Shown: one piece after another, positions 1-8,322 of the stretch
Layout: every line of letters starts with the position of its first letter
Numbering within the stretch: position 1 is the stretch's first letter
DNA from: Pelotomaculum sp.
Lineage (GTDB): Bacteria; Bacillota; Desulfotomaculia; Desulfotomaculales; Pelotomaculaceae
Assembly: GCA_022839445.1 (NCBI GenBank)
Contig: JALHFC010000044.1
Coordinates: 3,760-32,265, forward strand
Reading direction: 5' to 3'
DNA length: 28,506 bases
Program-made: the position numbers and the translations under genes
Notes under the pieces: generated by a model
Told to the model about the DNA's origin: nothing
Database searches by the model: none
What the model saw: only the letters and a program-made list of their open reading frames with translations

Positions 1-1466
1 GCCGCGCCGTATCCATCAATAAAGGCGTTCCTACCCGTACCTTTTGATACTACGTTGGTGAGCAAACCCATCAATGTCTCGGCAGTAGTTTTAGAAATAA
101 CCTGGCGCACCTGTACAGGTTTAAATTCTTTGAGCACCTTGCCGTCGGCATCGGTGATTGCCTTAACCAGCATGGGTTTCATTAGCCCCCCCCCGTTGGC
201 GACGGACGAGACGGCTGTAAGCAGTTGAATCGGCGTAACAGCAATGGACTGTCCTATTGACATGGTGGCGATATCCAGCTCGGTGGCTTCTTTTTCCGGC
301 CTTTCAATACCTACTTCCTCGCCGGGCAAGTTGATTGAGGTTTTTTGCCCGAACCCAAAGGCCCTAATGTATTTGTAGAATTTTTCCCTGCCTAAATTTA
401 AACCCACGGTAATAAAGCCCGGGTTGCAGGAGTTCTGCGCCACCTCTTCAAATGTTTGGGACCCATGCCCGCCGTCGTACCAGCACATGATGGTGCGGTC
501 GGCAACCTTGATGTATCCCGGGTCAAAAAAAGTGTCGCCCAGCCTTACAACCCCTTCCTCCATGGCGGCGGCGGCAGTAATAATTTTAAATGTTGAGCCG
601 GGCTCGTAATTGTACCAGATGCTCGGGTTGCGATCCCACACAGACTGGGGATATTTCATCCAATCGCCGGGGTTAAAAGTAGGCCGGTTGCCCATCGCCA
701 GGACTTCACCGGTCCTGGGGTCCATGACAACTATTACGGCCTGTTTGGGGTGATAAGCATCAACTATTTTGTCCAGTTCCCTTTCCACAAAAAACTGAAT
801 GGTCTGGTCGATCGTCAGCACAAGATTTTGGCCGGGCGCCGGTGGGATAAACTTATGGAGGGCTTCAGGGATGTTCATGCCTACTGCATCCTTTTCGATT
901 ACGATCCGCCCCTGCACGCCCTTTAATTCCTTGTCAAAAACAGCCTCGATCCCGGTCAGTCCCTGGTTATCAACACCGGCAAAGCCCAGGACGTGGGCGG
1001 CAAGGTTCTCCTGGTGGTAAAAACGCGTGCTTTCCTCCACCAGCTCAACACCGTCCAGGTCTAGTTCCCTTAACCTTTTAGATGAATCATAATCAATCCG
1101 CCTCTTTAACCAAACAAAGCCCACATTCTGATTGAGTTTTTCATATACACTTTCCGCATCCATCCCCAGCGCCACGGCAATTTTGCCGGCAACACCGCGC
1201 TTATCTTCAATCTGGGGTGGAAAAGCGTAAGCGGAATCAACACTGACACTTGTCACCAACTCGTGACCGTTGCGATCAAATATAGCTCCCCGCTTTGCCT
1301 CAACGGGGACATCTCGCATCCGGACCAGCATAGCTTCTTTCCTCAGCCTATCCCCTTCAACAAGCTGAATCCAAGCCAGACGCAAAATCAGGAATAAAAA
1401 CAGCGCCGTTCCTATTAAAAAGACCCAGGTAATTCTTTTGCGGATTAAAATATTGGTCGTTTGCAT
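1..1466 (-). CDS. spoVD: SpoVD/FtsI-type penicillin-binding protein, 3' end outside the window
   Basis: Class B penicillin-binding protein, a membrane-anchored D,D-transpeptidase that cross-links peptidoglycan during division or spore-cortex synthesis. About 488 codons are present. The protein begins MQTTNILIRKRITWV, followed by one hydrophobic anchor (about residues 12-28), a dimerisation region with the RGAIFDRNG motif (about 60-68), and the transpeptidase domain. Visible catalytic motifs are STFK with the nucleophile at about Ser291 and the SxN-type SCN at about 346-348. The KTG motif and any PASTA domains would lie beyond base 1. The start at 1466 has a strong GGGAGG site just upstream. 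It follows ftsL in the usual mraZ-rsmH-ftsL-PBP order, but the two genes overlap by 110 bases. Whether it is SpoVD or the vegetative FtsI/Pbp2B cannot be settled without the C-terminus; SpoVD is my preference from overall resemblance. Confidence 0.9.
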   Translation of the reverse strand, partial: MQTTNILIRKRITWVFLIGTALFLFLILRLAWIQLVEGDRLRKEAMLVRMRDVPVEAKRGAIFDRNGHELVTSVSVDSAYAFPPQIEDKRGVAGKIAVALGMDAESVYEKLNQNVGFVWLKRRIDYDSSKRLRELDLDGVELVEESTRFYHQENLAAHVLGFAGVDNQGLTGIEAVFDKELKGVQGRIVIEKDAVGMNIPEALHKFIPPAPGQNLVLTIDQTIQFFVERELDKIVDAYHPKQAVIVVMDPRTGEVLAMGNRPTFNPGDWMKYPQSVWDRNPSIWYNYEPGSTFKIITAAAAMEEGVVRLGDTFFDPGYIKVADRTIMCWYDGGHGSQTFEEVAQNSCNPGFITVGLNLGREKFYKYIRAFGFGQKTSINLPGEEVGIERPEKEATELDIATMSIGQSIAVTPIQLLTAVSSVANGGGLMKPMLVKAITDADGKVLKEFKPVQVRQVISKTTAETLMGLLTNVVSKGTGRNAFIDGYGA

Positions 1467-1998
1467 CCTTTCCCTCCCCGGGACCATCACCACACCTGCA
1501 CCCGAGACTTTTCGAATCTCCCAGCCTGCTAACCAGTTCGGTAAAAACCTTGATTAGAAGGCTTTTTTCTTCATTGGTGGGGGATTTTCCCGTAGCCTGC
1601 TCTTCCTGCTCACCGGTAGCGGACGGGTAAAGAACTTCGTTTGCGACAGCCACCACAAGGACATTGTCACCATCCGGCTTGATCATGCCCAGCTTATTTA
1701 TAGCCAGGTATTCCAACCTGTCCAGTGTAGTTAACCGGCAGACTTCTTCCTCCAGACCCTGGTTTACCACACGAAGGACGGCCAGTTCTTTTTCCAGGCA
1801 GCTAATCTGGTAGCTTAAGACAAGCATTTGGGAGCAGTAATAAATAATCAGCCCAGCTACTAAAAAAGCCGCACAGATCAACCCGGTCACGATCAACCCG
1901 GGGCCCCTTAACACAAGCCTGCGCCTTTTCCTTTTTGCCGGCCATTCATTCCCGTCCGGCAAACCGTAACAATCTGTCTTTTCCTGAGCTACAATCAA
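1357..1998 (-). CDS. ftsL: FtsL-like septum formation protein with an extended C-terminus
   Basis: Small bitopic membrane protein in the FtsL position of the division cluster. FtsL pairs with FtsB/DivIC and helps recruit the septal transpeptidase. The sequence shows a basic cytoplasmic N-terminus (KRKRRRLVLR, about residues 22-31), one transmembrane helix (about 35-57), then a short coiled coil with LEKELAVL and a DRLEYLAINKLGM segment typical of the family. A family member would be expected to stop soon after the LLIKVFTELVSRLG segment (about 146-159). Here the frame runs on about 50 more codons, including 36 codons inside the PBP gene. These last residues have no family look and probably reflect a lost stop or small indel. 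Direct assignment rests on synteny and topology, since FtsL sequences are poorly conserved. Confidence 0.82.
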   Translation of the reverse strand: MIVAQEKTDCYGLPDGNEWPAKRKRRRLVLRGPGLIVTGLICAAFLVAGLIIYYCSQMLVLSYQISCLEKELAVLRVVNQGLEEEVCRLTTLDRLEYLAINKLGMIKPDGDNVLVVAVANEVLYPSATGEQEEQATGKSPTNEEKSLLIKVFTELVSRLGDSKSLGCRCGDGPGEGKDANDQYFNPQKNYLGLFNRNGAVFIPDFASGLDSAC

Positions 1999-2055
1999 TT
2001 TTATTCTACCTCCGTTGGGAATAGAACGCCTATATAGGAAAGATATCCCATGACA

Positions 2056-3000
2056 TTATAATTTTTCCGCCACCCGCAGCTTGGCGCTTCTAGACCGTGG
2101 GTTTTCCCGGGCTTCCGCTGCGGAAGGAACCAGCGGCCTTTTTGTTATGACTATAATTTCTTTTTTTCCACCACAAACGCAAACTGGAAACTCCCTGGGA
2201 CAGGAGCACGGCGTAGCTAACTGGCGAAACAATTCTTTGACAATCCTATCCTCTAAAGAGTGAAAAGTAATAACACAGATTCTACCGCCCGGAAGTAAAG
2301 CCTGCACTCCCTGGCGAACGGCGCCTCCAAGGATCTCCAACTCCTTGTTCACTGCAATCCGAAGCGCCTGGAAGGTCCGCCTGGCCGGATGCGGCCCCTG
2401 CCTTCTAGCGCCGGCGGGAACAGCCTTTTTTATTATTTCTACTAACTGCCAGGTTGTTTTAACCGAACGCTGCTTTCTTTCTATAGCGATGAATTCCGCT
2501 ATCCTGGACGCCCAGCGTTCTTCCCCATAGGCCCTAATGATCCTTGTCAGTTCGTCCACCGGTAGGTTGTTTACAATATCCTCGGCAGTTATTTCCTGGC
2601 CGGGGTCCATTCTCATGTCCAAAGGCGCGTCGTGCTGGTAGCTAAATCCCCTTGACGGGTTGTCCAGTTGGTATGAAGAAACCCCCAGGTCAAATAAAAC
2701 CCCGTCAACCCGATCCAGGCCAAGGCGCCCCAAGACATCACCGAGATATGCAAAATCAGACCTGACTAGATCTACCCTGCTCTTGTAAGGAGCAAGCCTA
2801 TTTGCCGCAGCGGCCAGGGCCTCCGGATCCCTATCAAGGGCAACCAGGCGCCCGCCGGGGGCTGAGTCATTTAGCTTTATTAATATCGCCTCACTGTGGC
2901 CACCACCGCCAAGTGTGCAATCTACATATACACCACCCGGCCTTATGTTTAACCCCTCCAACACCTCGGCGGGCATAACCGGCCGGTGAACAAATTCCAT
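2056..3000 (-). CDS. rsmH: 16S rRNA (cytosine(1402)-N(4))-methyltransferase RsmH
   Basis: S-adenosylmethionine-dependent methyltransferase that makes N4-methylcytosine at position 1402 of 16S rRNA in the ribosomal P site. At 314 residues it has the normal length. Visible family signatures are the N-terminal HRPVMPAEVLEGL, the SAM-binding VDCTLGGGGHS (about residues 27-37), DRDPEAL, VDGVLFDLGVSS (about 98-109), and the C-terminal ITFHSLEDRIVKELF. The gene lies between mraZ and ftsL, 26 bases downstream of mraZ, as is standard in the dcw cluster (old name mraW). Nothing suggests damage. Confidence 0.97.
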   Translation of the reverse strand: MEFVHRPVMPAEVLEGLNIRPGGVYVDCTLGGGGHSEAILIKLNDSAPGGRLVALDRDPEALAAAANRLAPYKSRVDLVRSDFAYLGDVLGRLGLDRVDGVLFDLGVSSYQLDNPSRGFSYQHDAPLDMRMDPGQEITAEDIVNNLPVDELTRIIRAYGEERWASRIAEFIAIERKQRSVKTTWQLVEIIKKAVPAGARRQGPHPARRTFQALRIAVNKELEILGGAVRQGVQALLPGGRICVITFHSLEDRIVKELFRQLATPCSCPREFPVCVCGGKKEIIVITKRPLVPSAAEARENPRSRSAKLRVAEKL

Positions 3001-3026
3001 ATCGCCTCACTGCCTGTGATTTTAGT

Positions 3027-3464
3027 TTAAAGACTAAGGTCAAAGTCGACAATTTTTTCGGCTATTTCCTCATACGATGAAGCCGCCCGGGCGCTATACT
3101 GCTCCCATAACCCTTTTGCCCAGATTTCCACACGAGAAGAAACCCCGATGACTACTATGTCTTTTTCCAGACCGGCATATTCACGCAAATTGCCAGGTAT
3201 TAATATTCTTCCCTGTTTATCAATTTCACACATCGCGGCGCCTGAGAAAAAAAACCGAACGAAGGCCCGGGCATCGCCCTTTGTAAAAGGCAAGGACTTC
3301 AGCTTCTGCTCCAGCGCATCCCACTCCGGACGCGGGTAAGCAAAAAGACATCCGTCGAGACCCTTTGTTACAACAAAGGATTCCCCCAGACCTTCTCGGA
3401 AGCGGGCAGGTATAAAAATTCTTCCTTTTTGGTCAATATTGTGCTGGTATTCTCCCATAAACAT
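3027..3464 (-). CDS. mraZ: Transcriptional regulator MraZ
   Basis: AbrB-fold DNA-binding regulator of the division/cell-wall cluster. Two SpoVT-AbrB-like repeats are visible: FMGEYQHNIDQKGRIFIPARFR near the N-terminus and MCEIDKQGRILIPGNLREYAGL in the second half, each carrying the DxKGR-type core. From base 3464 the protein is 145 residues, the usual size. An in-frame ATG at 3497 would add 11 residues, but it has no well-spaced ribosome binding site and would overlap the first of three operator-like boxes. The ATG at 3464 has a GGAG nine bases upstream and matches the family start MFMGEYQ. MraZ in other bacteria represses its own operon through repeats like those at 3494-3518. Confidence 0.95.
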   Translation of the reverse strand: MFMGEYQHNIDQKGRIFIPARFREGLGESFVVTKGLDGCLFAYPRPEWDALEQKLKSLPFTKGDARAFVRFFFSGAAMCEIDKQGRILIPGNLREYAGLEKDIVVIGVSSRVEIWAKGLWEQYSARAASSYEEIAEKIVDFDLSL

Positions 3465-3493
3465 ATCATACATCTCCGGTAGGGGAAACATCC

Positions 3494-3518
3494 CCACTGA
3501 AAACCACTTTCCACCACT
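3494..3518 (-). promoter_or_regulatory. Probable MraZ operator: three AGTGG boxes at 10-bp spacing
   Basis: On the mraZ coding strand, AGTGG occurs three times with exactly five bases between copies (top-strand CCACT at 3494, 3504 and 3514). MraZ is known to bind AAAGTGG or TGGG-type repeats with about one helical turn between copies upstream of its own gene, so autoregulation of the dcw operon is the likely role. A possible -10 element (TATAGA) lies just upstream near 3521; no good -35 is visible. Confidence 0.7.
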
Positions 3519-3558
3519 AATTCTATAAAAAGAATAAAATCCCTTTTAAAAAATTAAG

Positions 3559-3583
3559 AAACCGGCTATAAAAACCGGTTTTT
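3559..3583 (-). terminator. Rho-independent terminator after the PHP/MetE/GH57 unit
   Basis: AAACCGG (3559-3565) pairs perfectly with CCGGTTT (3575-3581) around a 9-base loop. On the minus strand the stem is followed by a T-rich tract, placing it after the PHP phosphatase gene and before the mraZ promoter. A short T-run also follows on the plus strand, so it could act in both directions. Confidence 0.6.
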
Positions 3584-3607
3584 CAAAAAATATTTTTAGG
3601 ATCGGGG

Positions 3608-3644
3608 CGGGACAGGGGGACAAGGTACCTGTCCCCCTGTCCCG
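3608..3644. repeat. GC-rich palindrome, 15-bp arms
   Basis: Bases 3608-3622 pair perfectly with 3630-3644 around a 7-base AGGTACC loop (arms CGGGACAGGGGGACA and its complement). It lies between the PHP gene stop and the terminator at 3559. It resembles the small palindromic repeats scattered between genes in related Firmicutes. The arm sequence differs from the GGGGACGGTT palindromes elsewhere in this window, so common origin is not shown. Confidence 0.8.
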
Positions 3645-3649
3645 GCATT

Positions 3650-4453
3650 TTATATCTTTACAAATTTCCTCTGCCTTCCGCTGAAAGTGGCGATTTCCGT
3701 GTAGCCTACGCTTTTCACGAGCTTCATGGCTTCAGACAGTCCGGCGCCTACCTGGTCCGGGCTGTGGGCGTCCGACCCCAGCGTTGCAGGAAGTCCGTGC
3801 TTAAAAAATATCTCCAGCAACTCCGGGCTGGGATAGATTTCTCTAGCCGGGTTCCTGAGTCCTGCCGTGTTAACCTCTACGCAAACACCCGCCTTTTTAA
3901 ATGCGCGCGCGGTTTCCCCGTAAAGCGAGCTTAAGTCGCGCGCCGGGCGGAAGTTGAACTTCTTGATTAAATCCGGGTGCGCCATCACATCAAAGAGCCC
4001 GGTCAAGGCAGCTTGCTGCACCAGTGTAAAATATTGCTCGTAAACTAGATCTATTTCCCTACTGTCGTATTCCGCAATTTCGGCGGGATTGTCAAATCCC
4101 CACCCTTCAATAAAGTGCACGGAGCCGGTCACATAATCAAAAGTGTGGAGGGAAAGGAGCCCGGCCAGTTTTTCTTCATAACCAGGAACGTAGTCCGCCT
4201 CTATTCCCAGTTTTACCGTGATAGGCGCCCATTTTGCAGAGCGTTCAATCATCTCAACATAACGCGGCAGGTCTTTTTCGTCCATAGCATAACCTGGAAT
4301 CGTTCTCCCCGGAGGCAGAAAATAAAGGGGTAAGTGGTCGCAGAAGCCAACCTCCCGTATCCCCTTCCGGACAGCAACTTCAACATATTCCCCCACTTCA
4401 CCCACCGCGTGTCCGCAAAGGTAGGTGTGCAGGTGGTTGTCGACAGGTATCAC
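3650..4453 (-). CDS. PHP-domain histidinol-phosphatase-like protein (HisJ family)
   Basis: Metal-dependent phosphoesterase of the PHP superfamily, HisJ subgroup, whose classical member removes phosphate from L-histidinol phosphate. At 267 residues the length fits HisJ. Metal-binding motifs are visible in order: DNHLHTYLCGH (residues 5-15), FCDHLPLYF (37-45), the ExDY segment LGIEADYVPG (about 82-91), VTGSVHF (about 109-115), MAHPDLIKKF (about 157-166) and LGSDAHSPDQVG (near 227-238). It starts 17 bases after the MetE-like gene and is probably co-transcribed with it and the GH57/GT4 gene. No other his genes are nearby, so a sugar-phosphate or other phosphoester substrate is possible. Confidence 0.85.
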   Translation of the reverse strand: MIPVDNHLHTYLCGHAVGEVGEYVEVAVRKGIREVGFCDHLPLYFLPPGRTIPGYAMDEKDLPRYVEMIERSAKWAPITVKLGIEADYVPGYEEKLAGLLSLHTFDYVTGSVHFIEGWGFDNPAEIAEYDSREIDLVYEQYFTLVQQAALTGLFDVMAHPDLIKKFNFRPARDLSSLYGETARAFKKAGVCVEVNTAGLRNPAREIYPSPELLEIFFKHGLPATLGSDAHSPDQVGAGLSEAMKLVKSVGYTEIATFSGRQRKFVKI

Positions 4454-4470
4454 GGCTTAATCACCACGCT

Positions 4471-5535
4471 TTAAGAACGTAGATTTTCCGAAACGGAAGC
4501 GATCAGGCGGTAAATCCTTCCCACCTGTTCCGGGCTGAGAAGACCGGTACCGCAAGCCGGCGTAATCAAACAACGCCTGTGCAACGTGTCCCGGGGAATG
4601 CCGCGTTTAATCAATTCCGACCATTCCTCATCAAGAATAGCCAGCAGGGAATCTACATCTTCATCCAGCGCTTGTTCATTTAGCGTTGGTACCAGGCCCC
4701 AGGCCAGCGTGCCTCCCCGCTCGAAGAATTCTTTTACCAGGGGCGCAAAAGGGATGATCGAGCTAAAGTAGTTATAGGCGTCAAAATTGACCACTTCCAG
4801 GGCGCATTCAAAAAGAATGGACCAGTCAACAGCATCGCAGCAGTGAACCCCGACCAAAGCGCCTTCTTTATGCACGGCCTGGAAAACGGCCTCCAGGTCT
4901 TCCTTGATCATTTCCCTAGTCACGGTGATATAGTTCGATTGCCCGTACACGCTAATAGCGGGTTCATCCACAAAAATCAGCACGGGAAGGCCGAAACGCC
5001 GCAGTTCCCTGGCCTGCCAGGAGGCATGAGCGGCAACCGTCTTCACAACCAGGTCCCGCAGTTGATCATTGTAGTAAGCAAAGCGGCCTTGCTCGTCTTT
5101 TAGCTGGAACGCGACGGTAAGCGGCCCGACTACCTGACCCTTTAACATAACGGCGCTTTCGGTCCCTTTTTTCATCTCATCCAGGAAAGCATAAAAACCT
5201 GTCGCTGCTTCTTCAGGAAAGGCAAATTCATTTAAGGCCATATCCTCGCCTTCCTCACTAGCCAGGTAAATTGTATAGAATTCGGTCAAATTATCGGACC
5301 AGTCCGGCCTGGTTGTGTCGAAATATATTTTATCCCCGGTATCGGTGAGTAGGCTGGTTTTTAAAAGAGGCTTTAGATACTGGTTTACAAAATGTTCCTG
5401 CCTGCCCCGTTTAGGAAGCTGAGGCCAGTGGGGGATTTCCGGAAGATATTTTTTTATCAAAGGCAACGCTTCGCCAGCTGAGGCGAATGGGAGACTTCCA
5501 ATTCCAGTAGGTAGGCCTTTCGGCTCAAAATTCAT
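4471..5535 (-). CDS. MetE/UROD-fold methyltransferase-like protein
   Basis: Belongs to the cobalamin-independent methionine synthase C-terminal/UROD-like TIM-barrel superfamily. It is 354 residues from the chosen start, about the size of the catalytic half of MetE, so it is not a full methionine synthase. It opens with LPTGIGSLPF, typical of this group. Potential zinc ligands are the HCC of VGVHCCDAVDW (about residues 229-239) and the Cys of ITPACGTGLL (about 323-332); a FVDEP motif lies near 188-192. The ATG at 5535 is preceded by AAAGGCGG at good spacing; an in-frame TTG at 5553 is possible but would place the ribosome binding site inside the gene. The substrate is unknown; corrinoid-linked or thiol methyl transfer is the general expectation. 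Confidence 0.8.
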   Translation of the reverse strand: MNFEPKGLPTGIGSLPFASAGEALPLIKKYLPEIPHWPQLPKRGRQEHFVNQYLKPLLKTSLLTDTGDKIYFDTTRPDWSDNLTEFYTIYLASEEGEDMALNEFAFPEEAATGFYAFLDEMKKGTESAVMLKGQVVGPLTVAFQLKDEQGRFAYYNDQLRDLVVKTVAAHASWQARELRRFGLPVLIFVDEPAISVYGQSNYITVTREMIKEDLEAVFQAVHKEGALVGVHCCDAVDWSILFECALEVVNFDAYNYFSSIIPFAPLVKEFFERGGTLAWGLVPTLNEQALDEDVDSLLAILDEEWSELIKRGIPRDTLHRRCLITPACGTGLLSPEQVGRIYRLIASVSENLRS

Positions 5536-5565
5536 AATATTACCGCCTTTCAAATACCTATAGTA

Positions 5566-6033
5566 TCAATAACCCCGGTATATTTCCCGCGCTTCCCGGT
5601 AAACCTCAAGTGTTTCCATGGCGATGTGTTGCCAGTCGTACACAGTCAAGACCTTTTTCCAAGCTTTCCTGGTCAGATCACGGGCCAACCCGGGGTTCGT
5701 CAACACTTCTTTGATATAATAAGCCAGGGCCCCCGGTTGCCCGGGCGGCGCCTTGTAGCCGTCTATGCCGTGCGCCACTACTTCACTCAAACCGCCCGTA
5801 TCCGACACAATAACCGGCACATGAGCCGCCATCGCCTCCAGCGCCACAATGCCGAACGGCTCGTAAAGGCTGGGGAACACCGCTACATCCACCTGCTTAA
5901 AAAACCGGTTCCTCGCATCTTCATTCAGGAAACCAAGGAAATCAACCTTTGCTTCCAGGCCCAGCTCCTCGGCCTTTGCCCTTAAATAGCTCTCATACGG
6001 GCCCGTGCCGCCTATTAGGAGCCTTAAATCCGA
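5566..6033 (-). pseudogene. Detached C-terminal end of the GT4 glycosyltransferase domain
   Basis: In this frame the minus strand reads DLRLLIGGTGPYE, then SYLRAKAEELGLEAKV, FLGFLNEDARNRFF and VAVFPSLYEPFGIVALEAMA, which is the second half of a GT-B/GT4 glycosyltransferase, including the E-x7-E nucleotide-sugar motif (EPFGIVALE). It belongs to the gene that ends prematurely at 6024. Compared with GT4 proteins, about 50-60 residues between the NGVDP loop and the GGTGP strand are missing, including the GRL..KG donor-binding segment. No good start lies in front, although GTG at 5892 could initiate a 108-residue fragment. It is best read as the remnant of an out-of-frame internal deletion. Confidence 0.8.
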
Positions 6034-8243
6034 ATGCCCAGGTTAGCCGGGTCAACACCGTTTGGGATGATATATGTTTTTTTCCGGTCAATCTGAAACA
6101 GCCCGGTAATTTCATCCGCCATATACTCGCTGCAGCAGATCACAGCTGAAGACACGGCGGCAAGCCATCCCTCCAACCCGTGGATACGGCGCTGGAGATC
6201 GTTATGGATCCCCCTGTTCCTGCCGTGCTCCGTAGCATGGATGGTGGCCACCAAAGGTAAGCGGAAGCGATCACTCAGGTATATTCCAACATCCCCCATC
6301 AGCCAGTCATGGGCATGGATCATGTCAAACCGCTCCCGGTCCATAAGACCGGCGGCCAGGACGGCCATATTATCATTTAGCTGTTTTACCCACTCCATAA
6401 AGTCCGTGGCGGTAAGGCCGGATGAGTCGACCCGGTGGATGTGTACCCCCTCCACAAGCTGGTAATCATCCGCGCCGGCCACCGGGCAGGTGATCACATG
6501 GACTACCTCACCGAGCCTGGCTAGCGCCCGTGAAAGGTCATACACGTGCCTGGCCAGCCCGCCTACTGTTTTAGGCGGGAACTCCCAGGAAAGCATAATA
6601 ATCTTTAGCGCTTCGTCCCCTTTTATACCCCCGGTACGGGCGGCCGTCCTTCTTAAAAGGTAGTGGCGGCTGTAAATTCTGTAATCAAGATCAGGGAATA
6701 TATTGTCTTCCTTTTCATATTCAATCAGTTCACCTTCATTAACCTTCCCCTCCGCCAACCTGGCAGTGAGGTTGTTGAAACGGTTGATATGGTCGCTGGT
6801 CCGTTGGGTTGCGTATTGTACTGCGGTGCCGGTTTTAATAATAAATGCCCAGTCGCTGCTCTCGGCGAGAAGCAACTCCCGCGCCGCCTGGTTTAAAGCA
6901 CGCCGCACATTGCCCCGGGCAGCGGGATAAAGGTCGGCCAAATCCACCAGTGTTGTTTCAGCGCGGTGCAGGTGCCTGTATATCCAATCATTGCTGGGGT
7001 TTAGCCAGACCTCGTTGTAGCCCCCTTCCCCCCAACTGGAAGCTGCCAAATTAACAACCTGGTTATCCACAAAATCACCCAGGTAGGCTGTCGGTGTAAT
7101 CATTTGCACACCGTCCCGGCCATCCCCGGTGAAACGGCAAAGGTGCTCCAACCATTGCGGACCCTCGTACCACCAGTGACCAAACAACTCGGCGTCGTAT
7201 GGCGCCACGACAACAGGTTTTCTACCCATCCCCCCCGCCAGTTTCTTGATCTGAAGTCCCTGCTTATACGCGAAATCTTTGGCGTCATCCCGTGTTTTCA
7301 GTTCGGCAAGGTCTGGCCGGTACGGTTCTTTTCCGTCGCCGGGCCCGGTAATCCGGTAATATTTTAACCCGGTGTCGCAGCGGATATAACCCCCGGGGAG
7401 ATAAGGGGCCAGGTAGTCCAGATCAAGGTCATACCCTATATCCCGGTAAAACTCCCGGTAATAAGGGTTCCCCGGGTAACCGGTATGCCGATCCCAAACT
7501 TGACGCGAACTTTCCGGGTCACGCCCGAAGGCAGCCACACCTGAATAGCAGTAAACAGGCGCGTAAACACCGTAACGCGGCGTGGGGCTGGCAAAGGTAA
7601 TGCCATGCGTTTCGACAAAAAAGTAACGGATGCCAAACTCTTTTAATATATCATCCACCCCCGGGACATAAGCACATTCCGGAAGCCAAATCCCGGTCGG
7701 AGGCCTGCCGAATAATTTTTCATGTTGTTCAACGGCAACCTGGACCTGTGCCCGCCTGGCCTCCCGCGTCATGATTAAAGGCAGGTATCCGTGGGTGGCG
7801 CATGTCGTGATTACCTCCAGGACCCCCAGTGACTGAAGGCTTTGGAGCGGCAATATAAGGTTGCCGCCGTAATCATCCTCAAAAGAACGACGCAAATCAT
7901 TTAAGCGGTTGAAATACATTGCTGCAATATCCAAAAAGTCCGGATTATTTTTATTCCTGTCAATTTCCGCCTCCGCCAAATAGATTAGCTTTTTTAGGTG
8001 GTTTAAGTACCGCTCCTGCAACAACCGGTCGTTCAACATGGACACCAGCGGCGGCGAAAACGACATGGTAATCTTAAAATCCACCCCATCTTTAACCAGT
8101 TTTTCAAAAGTCCTGATCAGGGGAACGTAGCTCTCTGTGATGGCCTCAAATAGCCAGCGCTCTTCCATTATCCCCGGGTCCTCCGGGTGTCGGATGTACG
8201 GCAGGTGCGCGTGCAGCACCAACATGAGATAGCCCTCCGACAT
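6024..8243 (-). CDS. GH57 1,4-alpha-glucan branching enzyme fused to a truncated GT4 glycosyltransferase
   Basis: Two-domain carbohydrate enzyme. Residues 1 to about 535 form a GH57/DUF1957 branching-enzyme module: N-terminal LVLHAHLPYIRHPE, the nucleophile motif GIWLPECAY with Glu189, and the acid motif APYDAELFGHWW with Asp350, followed by the helical bundle (SWGEGGYNEVWLN, AESSDWAFIIKTGTAVQYA). Residues from about 545 are the N-terminal Rossmann half of a GT4 glycosyltransferase (LSWEFPPKTVGGLARHVYDLS, FDMIHAHDWLMG, IIPNGVDPANLG). The frame stops at 739 residues, just where the C-terminal GT domain should begin; that domain continues in another frame at 5566-6033. The branching module looks complete, the transferase cannot be functional as read. 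The role is glycogen-like alpha-glucan synthesis. It heads a likely operon with the MetE-like and PHP genes. Confidence 0.9.
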   Translation of the reverse strand: MSEGYLMLVLHAHLPYIRHPEDPGIMEERWLFEAITESYVPLIRTFEKLVKDGVDFKITMSFSPPLVSMLNDRLLQERYLNHLKKLIYLAEAEIDRNKNNPDFLDIAAMYFNRLNDLRRSFEDDYGGNLILPLQSLQSLGVLEVITTCATHGYLPLIMTREARRAQVQVAVEQHEKLFGRPPTGIWLPECAYVPGVDDILKEFGIRYFFVETHGITFASPTPRYGVYAPVYCYSGVAAFGRDPESSRQVWDRHTGYPGNPYYREFYRDIGYDLDLDYLAPYLPGGYIRCDTGLKYYRITGPGDGKEPYRPDLAELKTRDDAKDFAYKQGLQIKKLAGGMGRKPVVVAPYDAELFGHWWYEGPQWLEHLCRFTGDGRDGVQMITPTAYLGDFVDNQVVNLAASSWGEGGYNEVWLNPSNDWIYRHLHRAETTLVDLADLYPAARGNVRRALNQAARELLLAESSDWAFIIKTGTAVQYATQRTSDHINRFNNLTARLAEGKVNEGELIEYEKEDNIFPDLDYRIYSRHYLLRRTAARTGGIKGDEALKIIMLSWEFPPKTVGGLARHVYDLSRALARLGEVVHVITCPVAGADDYQLVEGVHIHRVDSSGLTATDFMEWVKQLNDNMAVLAAGLMDRERFDMIHAHDWLMGDVGIYLSDRFRLPLVATIHATEHGRNRGIHNDLQRRIHGLEGWLAAVSSAVICCSEYMADEITGLFQIDRKKTYIIPNGVDPANLGIRI

Positions 8244-8322
8244 TACCTATCCCCCCCCAAATAAATAAAATTCCACACTAAGATTATAGCATGGAAAATA
8301 TAACCCGAGATATAAAATTAAG

